DNA from: Thermaceae bacterium
GTDB lineage: Bacteria; Deinococcota; Deinococci; Deinococcales; Marinithermaceae
Reading direction: 5' to 3'
Length of the DNA stretch: 6,773 nucleotides
NCBI GenBank assembly: GCA_027053145.1
Contig: JALUED010000149.1
Location: 732-7,504 of the forward strand
The notes under the pieces were generated by a model. That model saw only the letters and a program-made list of their open reading frames with translations, did no database searches and was not told where the DNA came from. Both the position numbers and the translations under genes were made by a program. Shown here piece after piece: positions 1-5,892 of the stretch. The first letter of the stretch is position 1, and every line of letters starts with the position of its first letter.

Positions 1-633
1 GAAGGCGCAAGAGCGCTTTGCCCGCGACCCGCCCGCCGGGGCCGGTGTCGTGCATCACCACGGTGCTGCCGGGCTTTATCCGGCGGAGGACCTTGGTCGC
101 GACCTGCTCGGGGCGGGCCCCCGGCACCCAGTCGCCGGCTTCTGCCTCCCATTGGACAGGCACAAGGCCGAGCCTTCGGGTGGCGAGGAGGAGCGGCCAG
201 GTCCAGCCGCCGTGGGGCGGCCGGTAGTGGCGGGCGGGGGTTCCCGAGAGGTCCTCGAGCGTCTCCTAGGCGCCTTTTAGCTCGGGGAAGAGGGCAAGCG
301 GGTTTTTCAGCCATGCGTGGCGGTGAATCCCGCCGTGGAGCGCGACTTCGTGGCCGGCATCCACCAGCTCGCGCACAAGCCCGGGGTGTTGGCGGGCTCG
401 CTCGTGGAGCCAAAAGAAGGTGGCCCGCACCCCGTGCCGGCCGAGGGCCTCGAGCACCGCCGGAGTGGTCTTAGGGTCGGGGCCGTCGTCGAAGGTGAGG
501 GCGAGCTCGCCGCGTCCGGCGCGGACTCGGCTTGCGACCGCAAGCCCAAGCCGCTGGTGGAGCGCCCAGGGAAGCCCCGCGTGGAGGAGGGCGGCTAGGG
601 TTCCTCCGGCGAGCCAGGGGTTCCAGCCGGCAC
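1..633 (-). pseudogene. Polysaccharide deacetylase (NodB/CE4 family), disrupted, and cut by the window edge
   Basis: The reading frame encodes a carbohydrate esterase family 4 (NodB homology) domain, a metal-dependent deacetylase of N-acetylated glycans such as peptidoglycan or exopolysaccharide. Motifs in order are LALTFDDGPDPKT (metal and catalytic Asp pair, near 510-475), RATFFWL, EVALHGGIH (the H-x3-H metal site), then RHYRPPHGG (the RxxxxP-type motif, near 220) and VVMHDTGPGG near the left edge. A hydrophobic stretch before the TFDDG motif (WLAGGTLAALLHAGLPWAL) could be a signal or anchor helix. Two defects are visible. An in-frame TAG at 266-268 splits the domain between the His site and the RPP motif, with the same frame open on both sides. 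Also, between an upstream in-frame stop at 704-706 and the GTG at 457, which lies inside the domain, the frame has no ATG, GTG or TTG. The GTG at 633 is one frame off, so one missing base would join it; 633 is therefore only a guess at the original start. The 3' end lies beyond position 1. Family assignment is confident; whether this is real decay or sequence error is unknown. Confidence 0.75.
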
Positions 634-1599
634 CCCCAAAAGTTCCCGGACCCGTTGGGCGGCAAGCCGGGCAGCCTCGGGCCGGCCGAGGGTCCGGGCC
701 CGCTCAGCCAGGGGTAGTCGCGCTAAAGGGTCCCGAAGCCAGGCCGCGAGGGTGGCGAGGAGTTCTCCTCGGGTTTTAGCGAATCTTCCCGCGCCCTTTT
801 GCTCAAGCCAGCGCGCGTTCGCTTCTTCGTGCCCAGGAATCGGCTTGTAGACGAGGTAAGGCTTGCCCGCCACCAGCGCCTCCGCCACCGTGAGTCCGCC
901 GGCCTTACCGAGCAGGAAGTCGGCGGCGGCAAAGAGCTCGGGAAAGAGCTTTCCCACCGGGAAGGAGAGGACGCTCACCGGGCCGTATTCCTCCCGCTTC
1001 TTTGCGCTGTTTCTGCGAAAGCGCACCACCTGGGCGGGAAGGCCAAGGTTCACCACCGCCCGCACCGCCTCTTCTTGGGCGCGGCAGGCCGGTCACCGCG
1101 ACCCTCGAGGGCGCAACCCCGAAACGAACGAGGTCGTCTGCGGCTTCGGCGCTCGGGGTCAAGATCAAGTCGGCCGTGCGTTGCGCCCAGTGGCGGTGGG
1201 CGCGGAAATCGGTGACCACCAGGACGTTGGCAAACGCCGTACCCGTCTCCTCCCGTACCCTTCCGGCAAGGGCGGTGGCGGTGGGAAAGCTTGAGATCAC
1301 CGCGTCGGGCTCGAAGGCGAGCACGTCGGCCTTCATCGCGGGGTGCCCGGCGCGGTCCAACTGGGCGGCGCTCAGCCGGGCTTGGTTTCGCGGTTGGTGA
1401 AGCGGTAGAACCAGCCGTAGAGCCCGGGCCAGTAGCGAAGCGAGAAGCGGTAAAGGCCCACCACCGGCAGGCGTTGCCAAAGGGGGATGTACTCCAGGTA
1501 GTCCCGCTCAAGCCCCTCCGCCCCGAGCGCTTCGTGCAGCGCTAGGTTCGCGTGCAGGTGGCCGCCTCCGAAGGAAGCCGAGAGGAAGAGCGCGCGCAT
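595..1599 (-). pseudogene. MGDG-synthase/GT28-type diacylglycerol glycosyltransferase, frameshifted with internal deletion
   Basis: This gene belongs to the monogalactosyldiacylglycerol synthase / processive diacylglycerol glucosyltransferase family, which makes membrane glycolipids at the cytoplasmic face. It is now spread over three frames. Frame A (1599 to about 1378) has the N-terminal SASFGGGHLHANLALHEAL glycine-rich loop and ends at TGA 1372-1374. Frame B (about 1377 to 1082) resumes with RLSAAQLDRAGHPAMKADVL, FEPDAVISSFPT and VLVVTDFRAHRHW, the typical MGDG-synthase core, and ends at VAVTGLP. Frame C (about 1080 to 595) has the C-terminal sugar-nucleotide domain with FAAADFLLGKAGGLTVAEAL and PIPGHEEANARWLEQ. 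The A-to-B change needs one extra base near the CCC at about 1380. At B-to-C the linker and the first strand and Gly loop of the C-terminal domain, roughly 35-40 residues by family comparison, appear to be missing. The summed coding length (about 330 aa) is short of the usual 370-390. The start ATG (1599-1597) overlaps the permease stop as TGATG, implying translational coupling; an ATG at 1620 is an alternative. As read, no functional enzyme can be made. Confidence 0.8.
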
Positions 1600-2732
1600 C
1601 AACTCCGAATCCCCCTCCATCCTAGCCAGAAAAAGGCGAGCTCCGGCGTCCAAACGGCTACTGCGGGCGGCAAAAGGCCCACGGATCCGAGCGAGCGAAA
1701 GAACAGGAAGGCAAGGTAAAAGGCCACCGCGATGATCACGCTGAGCCCGAGGGAAAGCCCGGGGGTGCGGGCGTAGCGGACCGCAAGCGGCAGGGCCACG
1801 AGAATCAGCACCAGGTTGGCGAGCGGCAGCGCGAGCTTGGAGTGGAAGATGAGGGCGGCTTCCCGCCGCTCGGCCTCGGGAAGGGCCGCATCCCGGGCGC
1901 GGCGGTAGGCCTTGGAGAGGCTAAAGGTATCGGCAGCGATGGCGTCGGCGTAGCGAGCGATGGCTTCGCCTCTGGAAAGGTCGGTCTTTAGGGTGAGGCG
2001 GGCGTCTTTTCTCGCGGGGAGCAAGGCTCCTAAAAAGACCTTACGCACCGCCTGCTCGAGTGCCTCGCCCCGGGCGCGCGAAAGCTCGGGGATCGCGCCG
2101 TAGTCCACGCGGTAAAGCTCGTAGCCGAAAAGCTCCAGCGCGTTGCCGCGGTACTTCCCGCGTTTTGCAAAGACGATCGTCGCCCGTTTGCCCTTCCACT
2201 TTTGCAGGCGAACGTCGCGCATCTCGTCCCTGGCGTAGTCGTAGTTTTGGAAGTAGAGCTCAAGCCCCCCGCCGAGGGGGATGTTCATGCCTTTAAGCCG
2301 CACGAGCCCCCGGCCCTTGGTGTGCATCTCCTCCCACCAGAGCACCCGCACCTGCTCGTTGGTGTGGGGGGCGACGTACTCGTTGAGCCAAAGCGAAACC
2401 CCGGCGAGCAGGACCCCGATCGCGAGCACCGGCCGGGCCAGCCGGGAAAGCGGGACCCCTCCGGCTTGGAAGGCGAGGATCGCCCCCTCGCTCGCAAGCC
2501 GCCCGAAGGGCACCACCACCGCGGTCACCGCCGCCATGGGCAAGACTTGAACCAGAATGCCGGGGACGTGGTAAGCAAGCCATTTCAGCACGAGTCCGAG
2601 GGGAATGCCGGCAAGCCAGCGGCTGCCGACGTAGAAGAAGCCAAAGAGGAAGACCGCGGTATAGAACGCCGCCGCTGCCAGAAGGACGGGGAGAACCTCG
2701 GCGAGGATGAGCCGATCGGTGCGCTTAAGCAT
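1599..2732 (-). CDS. LptF/LptG (YjgP/YjgQ) family permease
   Basis: This 377-aa integral membrane protein belongs to the LptF/LptG family, the inner-membrane permease subunits that, in Gram-negative bacteria, pair with the LptB ATPase to extract lipopolysaccharide. The family architecture is visible. An N-terminal block of membrane segments covers about residues 12-35, 45-75 and 100-115, with the characteristic segment around [20 protein letters not shown] and [11 protein letters not shown] (about 64-98), followed by [13 protein letters not shown] periplasmic beta-rich domain occupies about 125-290. A C-terminal block of three segments starts at [20 protein letters not shown] and ends at AFFWLGWRG. 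The start is ATG 2732 ([13 protein letters not shown], the usual family N-terminus). A longer in-frame extension to 2849 lies wholly inside fabZ and has low-complexity, non-family sequence. The gene overlaps fabZ by 8 bp and shares one base with the next gene, so it sits mid-operon. I cannot tell LptF from LptG. Thermales do not make classical LPS, so the substrate may be another envelope lipid or glycolipid; that is inference from the adjacent glycosyltransferase. Confidence 0.9.
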   Translation of the reverse strand: MLKRTDRLILAEVLPVLLAAAAFYTAVFLFGFFYVGSRWLAGIPLGLVLKWLAYHVPGILVQVLPMAAVTAVVVPFGRLASEGAILAFQAGGVPLSRLARPVLAIGVLLAGVSLWLNEYVAPHTNEQVRVLWWEEMHTKGRGLVRLKGMNIPLGGGLELYFQNYDYARDEMRDVRLQKWKGKRATIVFAKRGKYRGNALELFGYELYRVDYGAIPELSRARGEALEQAVRKVFLGALLPARKDARLTLKTDLSRGEAIARYADAIAADTFSLSKAYRRARDAALPEAERREAALIFHSKLALPLANLVLILVALPLAVRYARTPGLSLGLSVIIAVAFYLAFLFFRSLGSVGLLPPAVAVWTPELAFFWLGWRGIRS

Positions 2733-3144
2733 CCCGGCGAACGGCAAAGCTGATCTCCGCCCGGGCCCGCACCTCGTCCTCGACCTTGGCCTCGACGCGG
2801 GCGCGGGCGAGCCCCCGCCGGAAGAAGAGGAGCTCGCCCTCGAGGACAAGCGTATCCCCCGGAACCACCGGTTTTAGGAACCGGGCCTCGTGCACCCCGG
2901 CGAGGTAGGGGATCATTCCCGGCTCGAAGGCGGGGTGGTGCTGGATGCTGGCCACCGCCGCCTGGGCCATGGCCTCGATGAGGAGCACCCCGGGCATGAT
3001 CGGGTGCTCGGGAAAGTGGCCGAGAAAATGGGGTTCGTTGAAGGTCACGTTTTTCAGCACCTTAAAGCGCTTTTCGTCGGCCTCGAGGATCCGGTCCACC
3101 AGCAGGAAAGGGTAGCGGTGGGGGAGGAGTTTCAGGAGTTCCAC
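2725..3144 (-). CDS. fabZ: (3R)-hydroxyacyl-ACP dehydratase FabZ
   Basis: FabZ dehydrates (3R)-hydroxyacyl-ACP to trans-2-enoyl-ACP in each cycle of type II fatty-acid synthesis, in the cytoplasm. The protein is 139 aa, a normal length for the single hot-dog-fold family. It opens with [14 protein letters not shown] (residues 6-19), the FabZ signature, followed by the active-site segment [12 protein letters not shown] (42-53) and IEAMAQA (56-62). His43 and Glu57 have the 14-residue spacing of the catalytic His/Glu pair of characterised FabZ enzymes. The central FLKPVVPGD segment is the usual hot-dog strand motif. Translation starts at GTG 3144, two bases after the mreB stop, and a GGAGG Shine-Dalgarno sequence inside the last codons of mreB supports this start. 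The stop TAA (2727-2725) overlaps the next gene's ATG region by 8 bp. Placement between mreB and a lipid permease suggests co-expression of membrane lipid supply with cell elongation. Confidence 0.96.
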   Translation of the reverse strand: MELLKLLPHRYPFLLVDRILEADEKRFKVLKNVTFNEPHFLGHFPEHPIMPGVLLIEAMAQAAVASIQHHPAFEPGMIPYLAGVHEARFLKPVVPGDTLVLEGELLFFRRGLARARVEAKVEDEVRARAEISFAVRRDA

Positions 3145-3146
3145 GG

Positions 3147-4181
3147 CTACCTCCGGAGCACGTTATCCGAGCTGACCAAGGTATCCTTGAGGACCGGGAG
3201 CATCTCAAGCGCCCGCCCGGTGCCCACCGCCACCGCATCGAGCGCGTTTTCGGCGACGAGCACCGGCACGCCGGTGGTTTCCTCCAGGAGCTTGTCGAGG
3301 TTTTTAAGAAGCGAGCCGCCGCCGGTGAGGAGGATACCCCGGTCAATGATGTCCGAGACCAGCTCGGGCGGGGTGTTCTCGAGGGTCTTCTTGACCTCGA
3401 GCACGATTTTGTCGAGGGGTTCTTTAAGCGCCTGGGCCACCTCCTCGGTGGTGATCTCCACGGTCTTGGGAAGCCCCGAGATCAGGTCGCGCCCCCGGAC
3501 CTCGGCGATCAGGTTTTCGTCTTCCTTGGTGAGGGTGGCGGCGCCGATCCGGATCTTGATCTCCTCGGCGGTGCGCTCGCCGATCAGGAGGTTGTGCTGT
3601 TCGCGCACGTAGCGGATAATCGCTTGGTCAAACTCGTTGCCGGCGATGCGCAGCGACTCTGAGACGACGATACCCCCCAGCGAGATCACCGCGATGTCGG
3701 TGGAGCCCCCGCCGATATCCACCACCATGCTGCCGGTGGGTTCGGCGATCTCGATCCCCGCGCCGATCGCCGCCGCCAGCGGCTCCTCGATCAGGTAGGC
3801 CCGCTTGGCCCCGGCCTCGACGATAGCCTGGACCACCGCCCGGCGCTCGACCTCGGTGACCCCCGAGGGCACCCCCACCATGACCTGGGGTTTGAAGAAG
3901 CGGGACATCGGGGAGAGGACCTTTTTCAAAAACAGGGTGAGCATCTTTTCGGTGAGCGTGTAGTCGGCGATCACCCCGTCCTTCATCGGTCGCACCGCCA
4001 CGATGTTCCCCGGCGTGCGCCCAAGCATGCGGTAGGCTTCGATCCCCACCGCCTTGACCTCTTTGGAGTCGCGCACCATGGCAATCACGCTGGGTTCTCT
4101 GAGCACGATGCCGCGCCCCTTGATGTAGATCAGCACCGAGGCGGTGCCGAGGTCGATTCCGATGTCCTCGCCCCTGAACAT
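3147..4181 (-). CDS. mreB: Rod shape-determining actin homologue MreB
   Basis: MreB polymerises into membrane-associated filaments that guide the peptidoglycan elongation machinery (MreC/MreD/RodA/PBP2). The 344-aa length is typical. Actin-fold ATPase motifs are all present: phosphate-1 loop [16 protein letters not shown] near residues 9-24, [12 protein letters not shown] at 131-142, phosphate-2 loop [16 protein letters not shown] at 155-170, and the adenosine motif [14 protein letters not shown] at 283-296. The conserved [14 protein letters not shown] segment (269-282) is also intact. The start is ATG 4181, matching the family N-terminus ([13 protein letters not shown]). It is the promoter-proximal gene of the leftward operon and faces the rightward pilD gene across 49 bp. 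No mreC or mreD follows. Instead fabZ and envelope-lipid genes do, so here mreB is linked to lipid rather than to the usual elongasome partners. Its own Shine-Dalgarno is weak, consistent with a leaderless or very short leader transcript. Confidence 0.97.
   Translation of the reverse strand: MFRGEDIGIDLGTASVLIYIKGRGIVLREPSVIAMVRDSKEVKAVGIEAYRMLGRTPGNIVAVRPMKDGVIADYTLTEKMLTLFLKKVLSPMSRFFKPQVMVGVPSGVTEVERRAVVQAIVEAGAKRAYLIEEPLAAAIGAGIEIAEPTGSMVVDIGGGSTDIAVISLGGIVVSESLRIAGNEFDQAIIRYVREQHNLLIGERTAEEIKIRIGAATLTKEDENLIAEVRGRDLISGLPKTVEITTEEVAQALKEPLDKIVLEVKKTLENTPPELVSDIIDRGILLTGGGSLLKNLDKLLEETTGVPVLVAENALDAVAVGTGRALEMLPVLKDTLVSSDNVLRR
3150..3154 (-). promoter_or_regulatory. Shine-Dalgarno site for fabZ inside mreB
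   Basis: On the minus strand GGAGG covers the last two sense codons of mreB (CGG AGG), followed by TAG, CC and then the fabZ GTG, a 5-nt spacing. It supports the GTG start and suggests that ribosomes finishing mreB re-initiate on fabZ. Confidence 0.8.
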
Positions 4182-4189
4182 GTCGCTTC

Positions 4190-4195
4190 ATTTTA
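4190..4195 (-). promoter_or_regulatory. Putative -10 box of the mreB operon
   Basis: The minus strand reads TAAAAT, one mismatch from TATAAT, with 8 nt between it and the mreB ATG at 4181. That places the expected transcription start at or within a few bases of the start codon, the leaderless arrangement common in Deinococcota. No good TTGACA-like -35 is seen at 15-18 bp; the expected place holds one arm of the dyad. The call rests on sequence only. Confidence 0.55.
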
Positions 4196-4196
4196 T

Positions 4197-4216
4197 CGGT
4201 CTGGGAAATGAGACCG
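4197..4216. promoter_or_regulatory. Dyad (CGGTCT-8-AGACCG) between divergent promoters, candidate operator
   Basis: Perfect 6-bp inverted arms, CGGTCT at 4197-4202 and AGACCG at 4211-4216, flank the 8-bp spacer GGGAAATG. The dyad centre (4206.5) almost coincides with the midpoint (4207) of the two candidate -10 boxes at 4190-4195 and 4219-4224. Each arm therefore sits at roughly the -35 position of one promoter, and neither promoter has a recognisable -35 of its own. This suggests a dimeric regulator, possibly an activator, shared by the mreB and pilD operons. With 6-bp arms, chance occurrence is possible, so confidence is moderate. Confidence 0.45.
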
Positions 4217-4218
4217 GG

Positions 4219-4224
4219 GATAAT
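4219..4224 (+). promoter_or_regulatory. Putative -10 box of the pilD operon
   Basis: GATAAT, one mismatch from TATAAT, ends 6 nt before the GTG chosen as the pilD start (4231). A start of transcription about 7 nt downstream would fall on the G of that GTG, giving a leaderless mRNA. The region lacks a convincing Shine-Dalgarno at normal spacing (GGGGA lies 10 nt upstream), which agrees with leaderless initiation. The -35 region matches no consensus and overlaps the dyad. Confidence 0.55.
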
Positions 4225-4230
4225 ACGGGC

Positions 4231-5277
4231 GTGCTGGTTTTTTCCGCTTTCCTCTTGGGACTCGTGGTGGGTTCGTTTTTGAACGTGGTGATCCACCGGC
4301 TTCCCAGGGGCGAATCCGTGGTTTACCCGCCTTCCCACTGCCCGGCCTGCGGCGCTCGGTTGGGACCCTCCGAGCTCGTGCCGGTGGTCTCCTACCTGGT
4401 GCAAAGGGGGCGGTGCCGCCACTGCGGGGCGCGGATCAGCCCCCGCTACCCCCTGGTCGAACTTCTTACCGGGATCCTCTTTGCCTACGCCGCCTACCGG
4501 CTCGGGCCTGGGCTTGAGCTCCCCTTTGCCTGGGCCTTCCTCGCCCTTTTGGTGGCGCTTGCCTTCATCGATATCGACACCTACCTGCTCCCGGATTCGC
4601 TCACCTTCGGCGGGCTTTTCCTGGGGCTCGTTTCGGGCTTCCTCCTCGGGCGTGGCGAGGAGGCGCTAAAGGGCGCGCTCCTCGCCGCCGGGCTCCTCGT
4701 CTTGATCGGCGAGTACGGGAGCCTCGTGTTGCGCCGCTTTCGGGACGGGCCGCCCTCGAACCCGGTCGGGTTCCACCAGGTGGGGCTCGCCGCCCTCGTG
4801 GGCGCGTTCGGCGCCGGGTACGGCGTCCTCGCGGGGCTTTTGAACTGGGCGGCGAACGCCCTTTTCCGGCGGGGCTTCCACCTGCCGCTTCCGCTCTCGC
4901 TTGGGCTTTTACCCCTCGCCCTTTTGCTCTCGCCCAAGGGGCTGCTCGAAGGGCTCGAAGGGGCGCTCGCCGCGGCCGGGGCGCTCGCCCTGCTCGGCGG
5001 GCTCTACTGGGCCTTCAGGCCGGAGGAAGAGGGGGACGACGAGCCGGTGGCGCTCGGCTTTGGCGACGTGAAGCTCGCCGGGATGCTCGGGGCTTGGACC
5101 GGGTTTTACCCCTTCCTGGCGGGGTTCTTTGTTGCCGTGCTCTCCGGTGCCGTGCTCGGGCTCCTCTTCCGACGGAGGAAGCTTCCCTTCGGCCCCTACC
5201 TCGCCCTGGGTGGGGCGGTCGCCTACTTCCACGGCGAGGCCCTGATCCAGGCCTACCTGCGTTTGCTCGGCTGGTAA
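4231..5277 (+). CDS. pilD: Type IV prepilin peptidase / methyltransferase PilD (enlarged, internal duplication)
   Basis: This A24-family aspartic protease of the cytoplasmic membrane cleaves the leader from type IV prepilins and related pseudopilins and N-methylates the new N-terminus; in Thermus-like bacteria the system serves pili and DNA uptake. The start is GTG 4231, giving the usual hydrophobic N-terminus (SAFLLGLVVGSFLNVVIHRLPRG cut short here: FLLGLVVGSFLNVVIHRLP). Two CxxC pairs (Cys37/Cys40, Cys62/Cys65) mark the cytoplasmic zinc-binding DUF-type domain. The catalytic aspartates are Asp114 in FIDIDTYLLPD and Asp279 in GFGDVKLAG. The C-terminal KLPFGPYLALGG motif is present. At 348 aa it exceeds the usual 250-290. 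The extra length is a roughly 96-residue segment that resembles the second catalytic half but carries GFHQ instead of GFGD (residues 180-183). Longer starts (ATG 4180 or 4144) would overlap mreB and add polar non-family sequence, so they were rejected. mazG follows after 9 bp. Confidence 0.93.
   Translation: MLVFSAFLLGLVVGSFLNVVIHRLPRGESVVYPPSHCPACGARLGPSELVPVVSYLVQRGRCRHCGARISPRYPLVELLTGILFAYAAYRLGPGLELPFAWAFLALLVALAFIDIDTYLLPDSLTFGGLFLGLVSGFLLGRGEEALKGALLAAGLLVLIGEYGSLVLRRFRDGPPSNPVGFHQVGLAALVGAFGAGYGVLAGLLNWAANALFRRGFHLPLPLSLGLLPLALLLSPKGLLEGLEGALAAAGALALLGGLYWAFRPEEEGDDEPVALGFGDVKLAGMLGAWTGFYPFLAGFFVAVLSGAVLGLLFRRRKLPFGPYLALGGAVAYFHGEALIQAYLRLLGW
4663..4860 (+). repeat. PilD internal repeat, copy 1 (catalytically degenerate)
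   Basis: This codes for PilD residues 145-210. It aligns without gaps to residues 241-306 at a constant 96-residue offset. Residues 148-160, GALLAAGLLVLIG, match GALAAAGALALLG at 9 of 13 positions, and residues 180-193, GFHQVGLAALVGAF, match GFGDVKLAGMLGAW at 7 of 14. The catalytic Gly-Asp of the family motif is replaced by His182-Gln183, so this copy cannot supply the active-site aspartate. Similarity continues with small gaps to LFRRGFHLPL, which echoes LFRRRKLPFG near the C-terminus. Confidence 0.7.
4951..5148 (+). repeat. PilD internal repeat, copy 2 (carries catalytic GFGD)
   Basis: This codes for PilD residues 241-306, the genuine second catalytic segment of the A24 peptidase with Asp279 in GFGDVKLAG. 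It is the partner of the degenerate copy at 4663-4860. The linker before the motif (RPEEEGDDEPVAL) is acidic, whereas the copy 1 linker (LRRFRDGPPSNPV) is basic, so the two copies differ most in their cytoplasmic loops. Confidence 0.7.
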
Positions 5278-5286
5278 GTTAAGGCC

Positions 5287-5892
5287 GTGGAGCAGCTTCT
5301 TGAGGTGATGCGGCGGCTCAGGGCGCCGGACGGCTGCCCCTGGGACCGAAAGCAGACCCACGAGAGCCTCGTGCCCTACCTGCTCGAGGAAGCGGCCGAG
5401 GCCGCCGACGCGATCCTCTCGGGCGACGTCGAGCGCATGAAGGAGGAGCTCGGGGACGTCCTCCTCCAAGTCGCCTTCCACTCGGTGATCGGGGAGGAGG
5501 AGGGGACCTTTTCCTACCCCGAGGTCGAGGAAGCGATCGTCGAAAAGCTCGTCCGCCGCCACCCCCACGTCTTCGGAGACGTCAAGGTCAAGGACGCCGA
5601 CGAGGTCCTTCGGAATTGGGAGAAGCTCAAAGCGAAGGAGGGCAAGAAAAAGTCCCCCTGCGACGAGGTCCCGGCGGCGCTCGGGGCGCTCGCCCGGGCG
5701 CGGAAGGTGCAGGAGAGGCTCGGCGAGCCCCCGGGGGACGAGGCGTCGGTGCGGGAAGCCTTGGAAAAAGGCGACCTGGCCGAGCTACTCTGGCGGGTGG
5801 TTGCGCTCGCCCGCGCCCGGGGCGAGGACCCGGAGGCGGCCCTCCGCAAGGCGGTGGAGCGCCGTTGTTCGAGCCCGTCCCCAAGCGGCTGA
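5287..5892 (+). CDS. mazG: Nucleoside triphosphate pyrophosphohydrolase MazG
   Basis: MazG hydrolyses (d)NTPs, including non-canonical ones, to NMP and pyrophosphate. It is an all-alpha cytoplasmic NTP-PPase. The protein is 201 aa, shorter than the two-domain E. coli enzyme (about 263). The N-terminal domain is complete: the family signature LRAPDGCPWDRKQTHESL (11-28), then the Mg-binding residues Glu34, Glu35, Glu38 in LLEEAAEAADAI and Glu54/Asp57 in EELGDVLLQVAFH. RRHPHVFGDV and VLRNWEKLKAKEG follow as usual. The C-terminal half (about 140-195) resembles the second MazG domain only in outline: ELLWRVVALARARGEDPEAALRKAVERR lines up with the ELGDLLFxLVNLAR-type helix but has lost the ExxD metal site. 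Start GTG 5287 lies 9 bp after pilD; an AAGG only 2 nt upstream makes a poor Shine-Dalgarno, so coupling to pilD translation is likely. The last 28 bp overlap the Nudix gene, and the C-terminal CSSPSPSG is probably a product of that overlap. Confidence 0.95.
   Translation: MEQLLEVMRRLRAPDGCPWDRKQTHESLVPYLLEEAAEAADAILSGDVERMKEELGDVLLQVAFHSVIGEEEGTFSYPEVEEAIVEKLVRRHPHVFGDVKVKDADEVLRNWEKLKAKEGKKKSPCDEVPAALGALARARKVQERLGEPPGDEASVREALEKGDLAELLWRVVALARARGEDPEAALRKAVERRCSSPSPSG
5853..5859 (+). promoter_or_regulatory. Shine-Dalgarno deciding the TTG start of the Nudix gene
   Basis: GGTGGAG lies 5 nt before TTG 5865, inside the end of mazG. No other start codon in the Nudix frame near this point has both a purine-rich site and the expected protein N-terminus, so this site fixes the start. 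Confidence 0.65.

Noticed and set aside
2202..2753. 183-codon plus-strand frame opposite the LptF/LptG permease
   Set aside because: It lies wholly antisense to a clear family member, its translation is low-complexity (His/Glu/Pro/Gly rich), and it has no domain. This is typical of GC-rich shadow frames.
2733..2849. Longer N-terminus for the permease
   Set aside because: The extra 39 codons overlap fabZ entirely and give a Ser/Arg/Pro run unlike any family N-terminus; ATG 2732 gives the expected start.
2890..3612. 240-codon plus-strand frame opposite fabZ and mreB
   Set aside because: Ser/Arg/Val-rich translation with no recognisable motif, opposite two intact conserved genes.
4144..4230. 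Upstream starts for pilD (ATG 4144 or 4180)
   Set aside because: They would overlap mreB and cover both candidate promoters, and they add polar sequence before the conserved hydrophobic N-terminal helix.
5278..5286. Terminator or promoter between pilD and mazG
   Set aside because: Only 9 bp separate the genes, with no hairpin or -10-like sequence, so co-transcription is the simpler reading.
4909..5568. 219-codon minus-strand frame opposite pilD and mazG
   Set aside because: Antisense shadow crossing two real genes and their junction; composition is Glu/Gly/Leu/Pro-biased with no motif.
5616..5864. Extended Nudix frame inside mazG
   Set aside because: Gly/Arg/Ala-rich translation with no motif, wholly inside mazG; TTG 5865 has a good Shine-Dalgarno.
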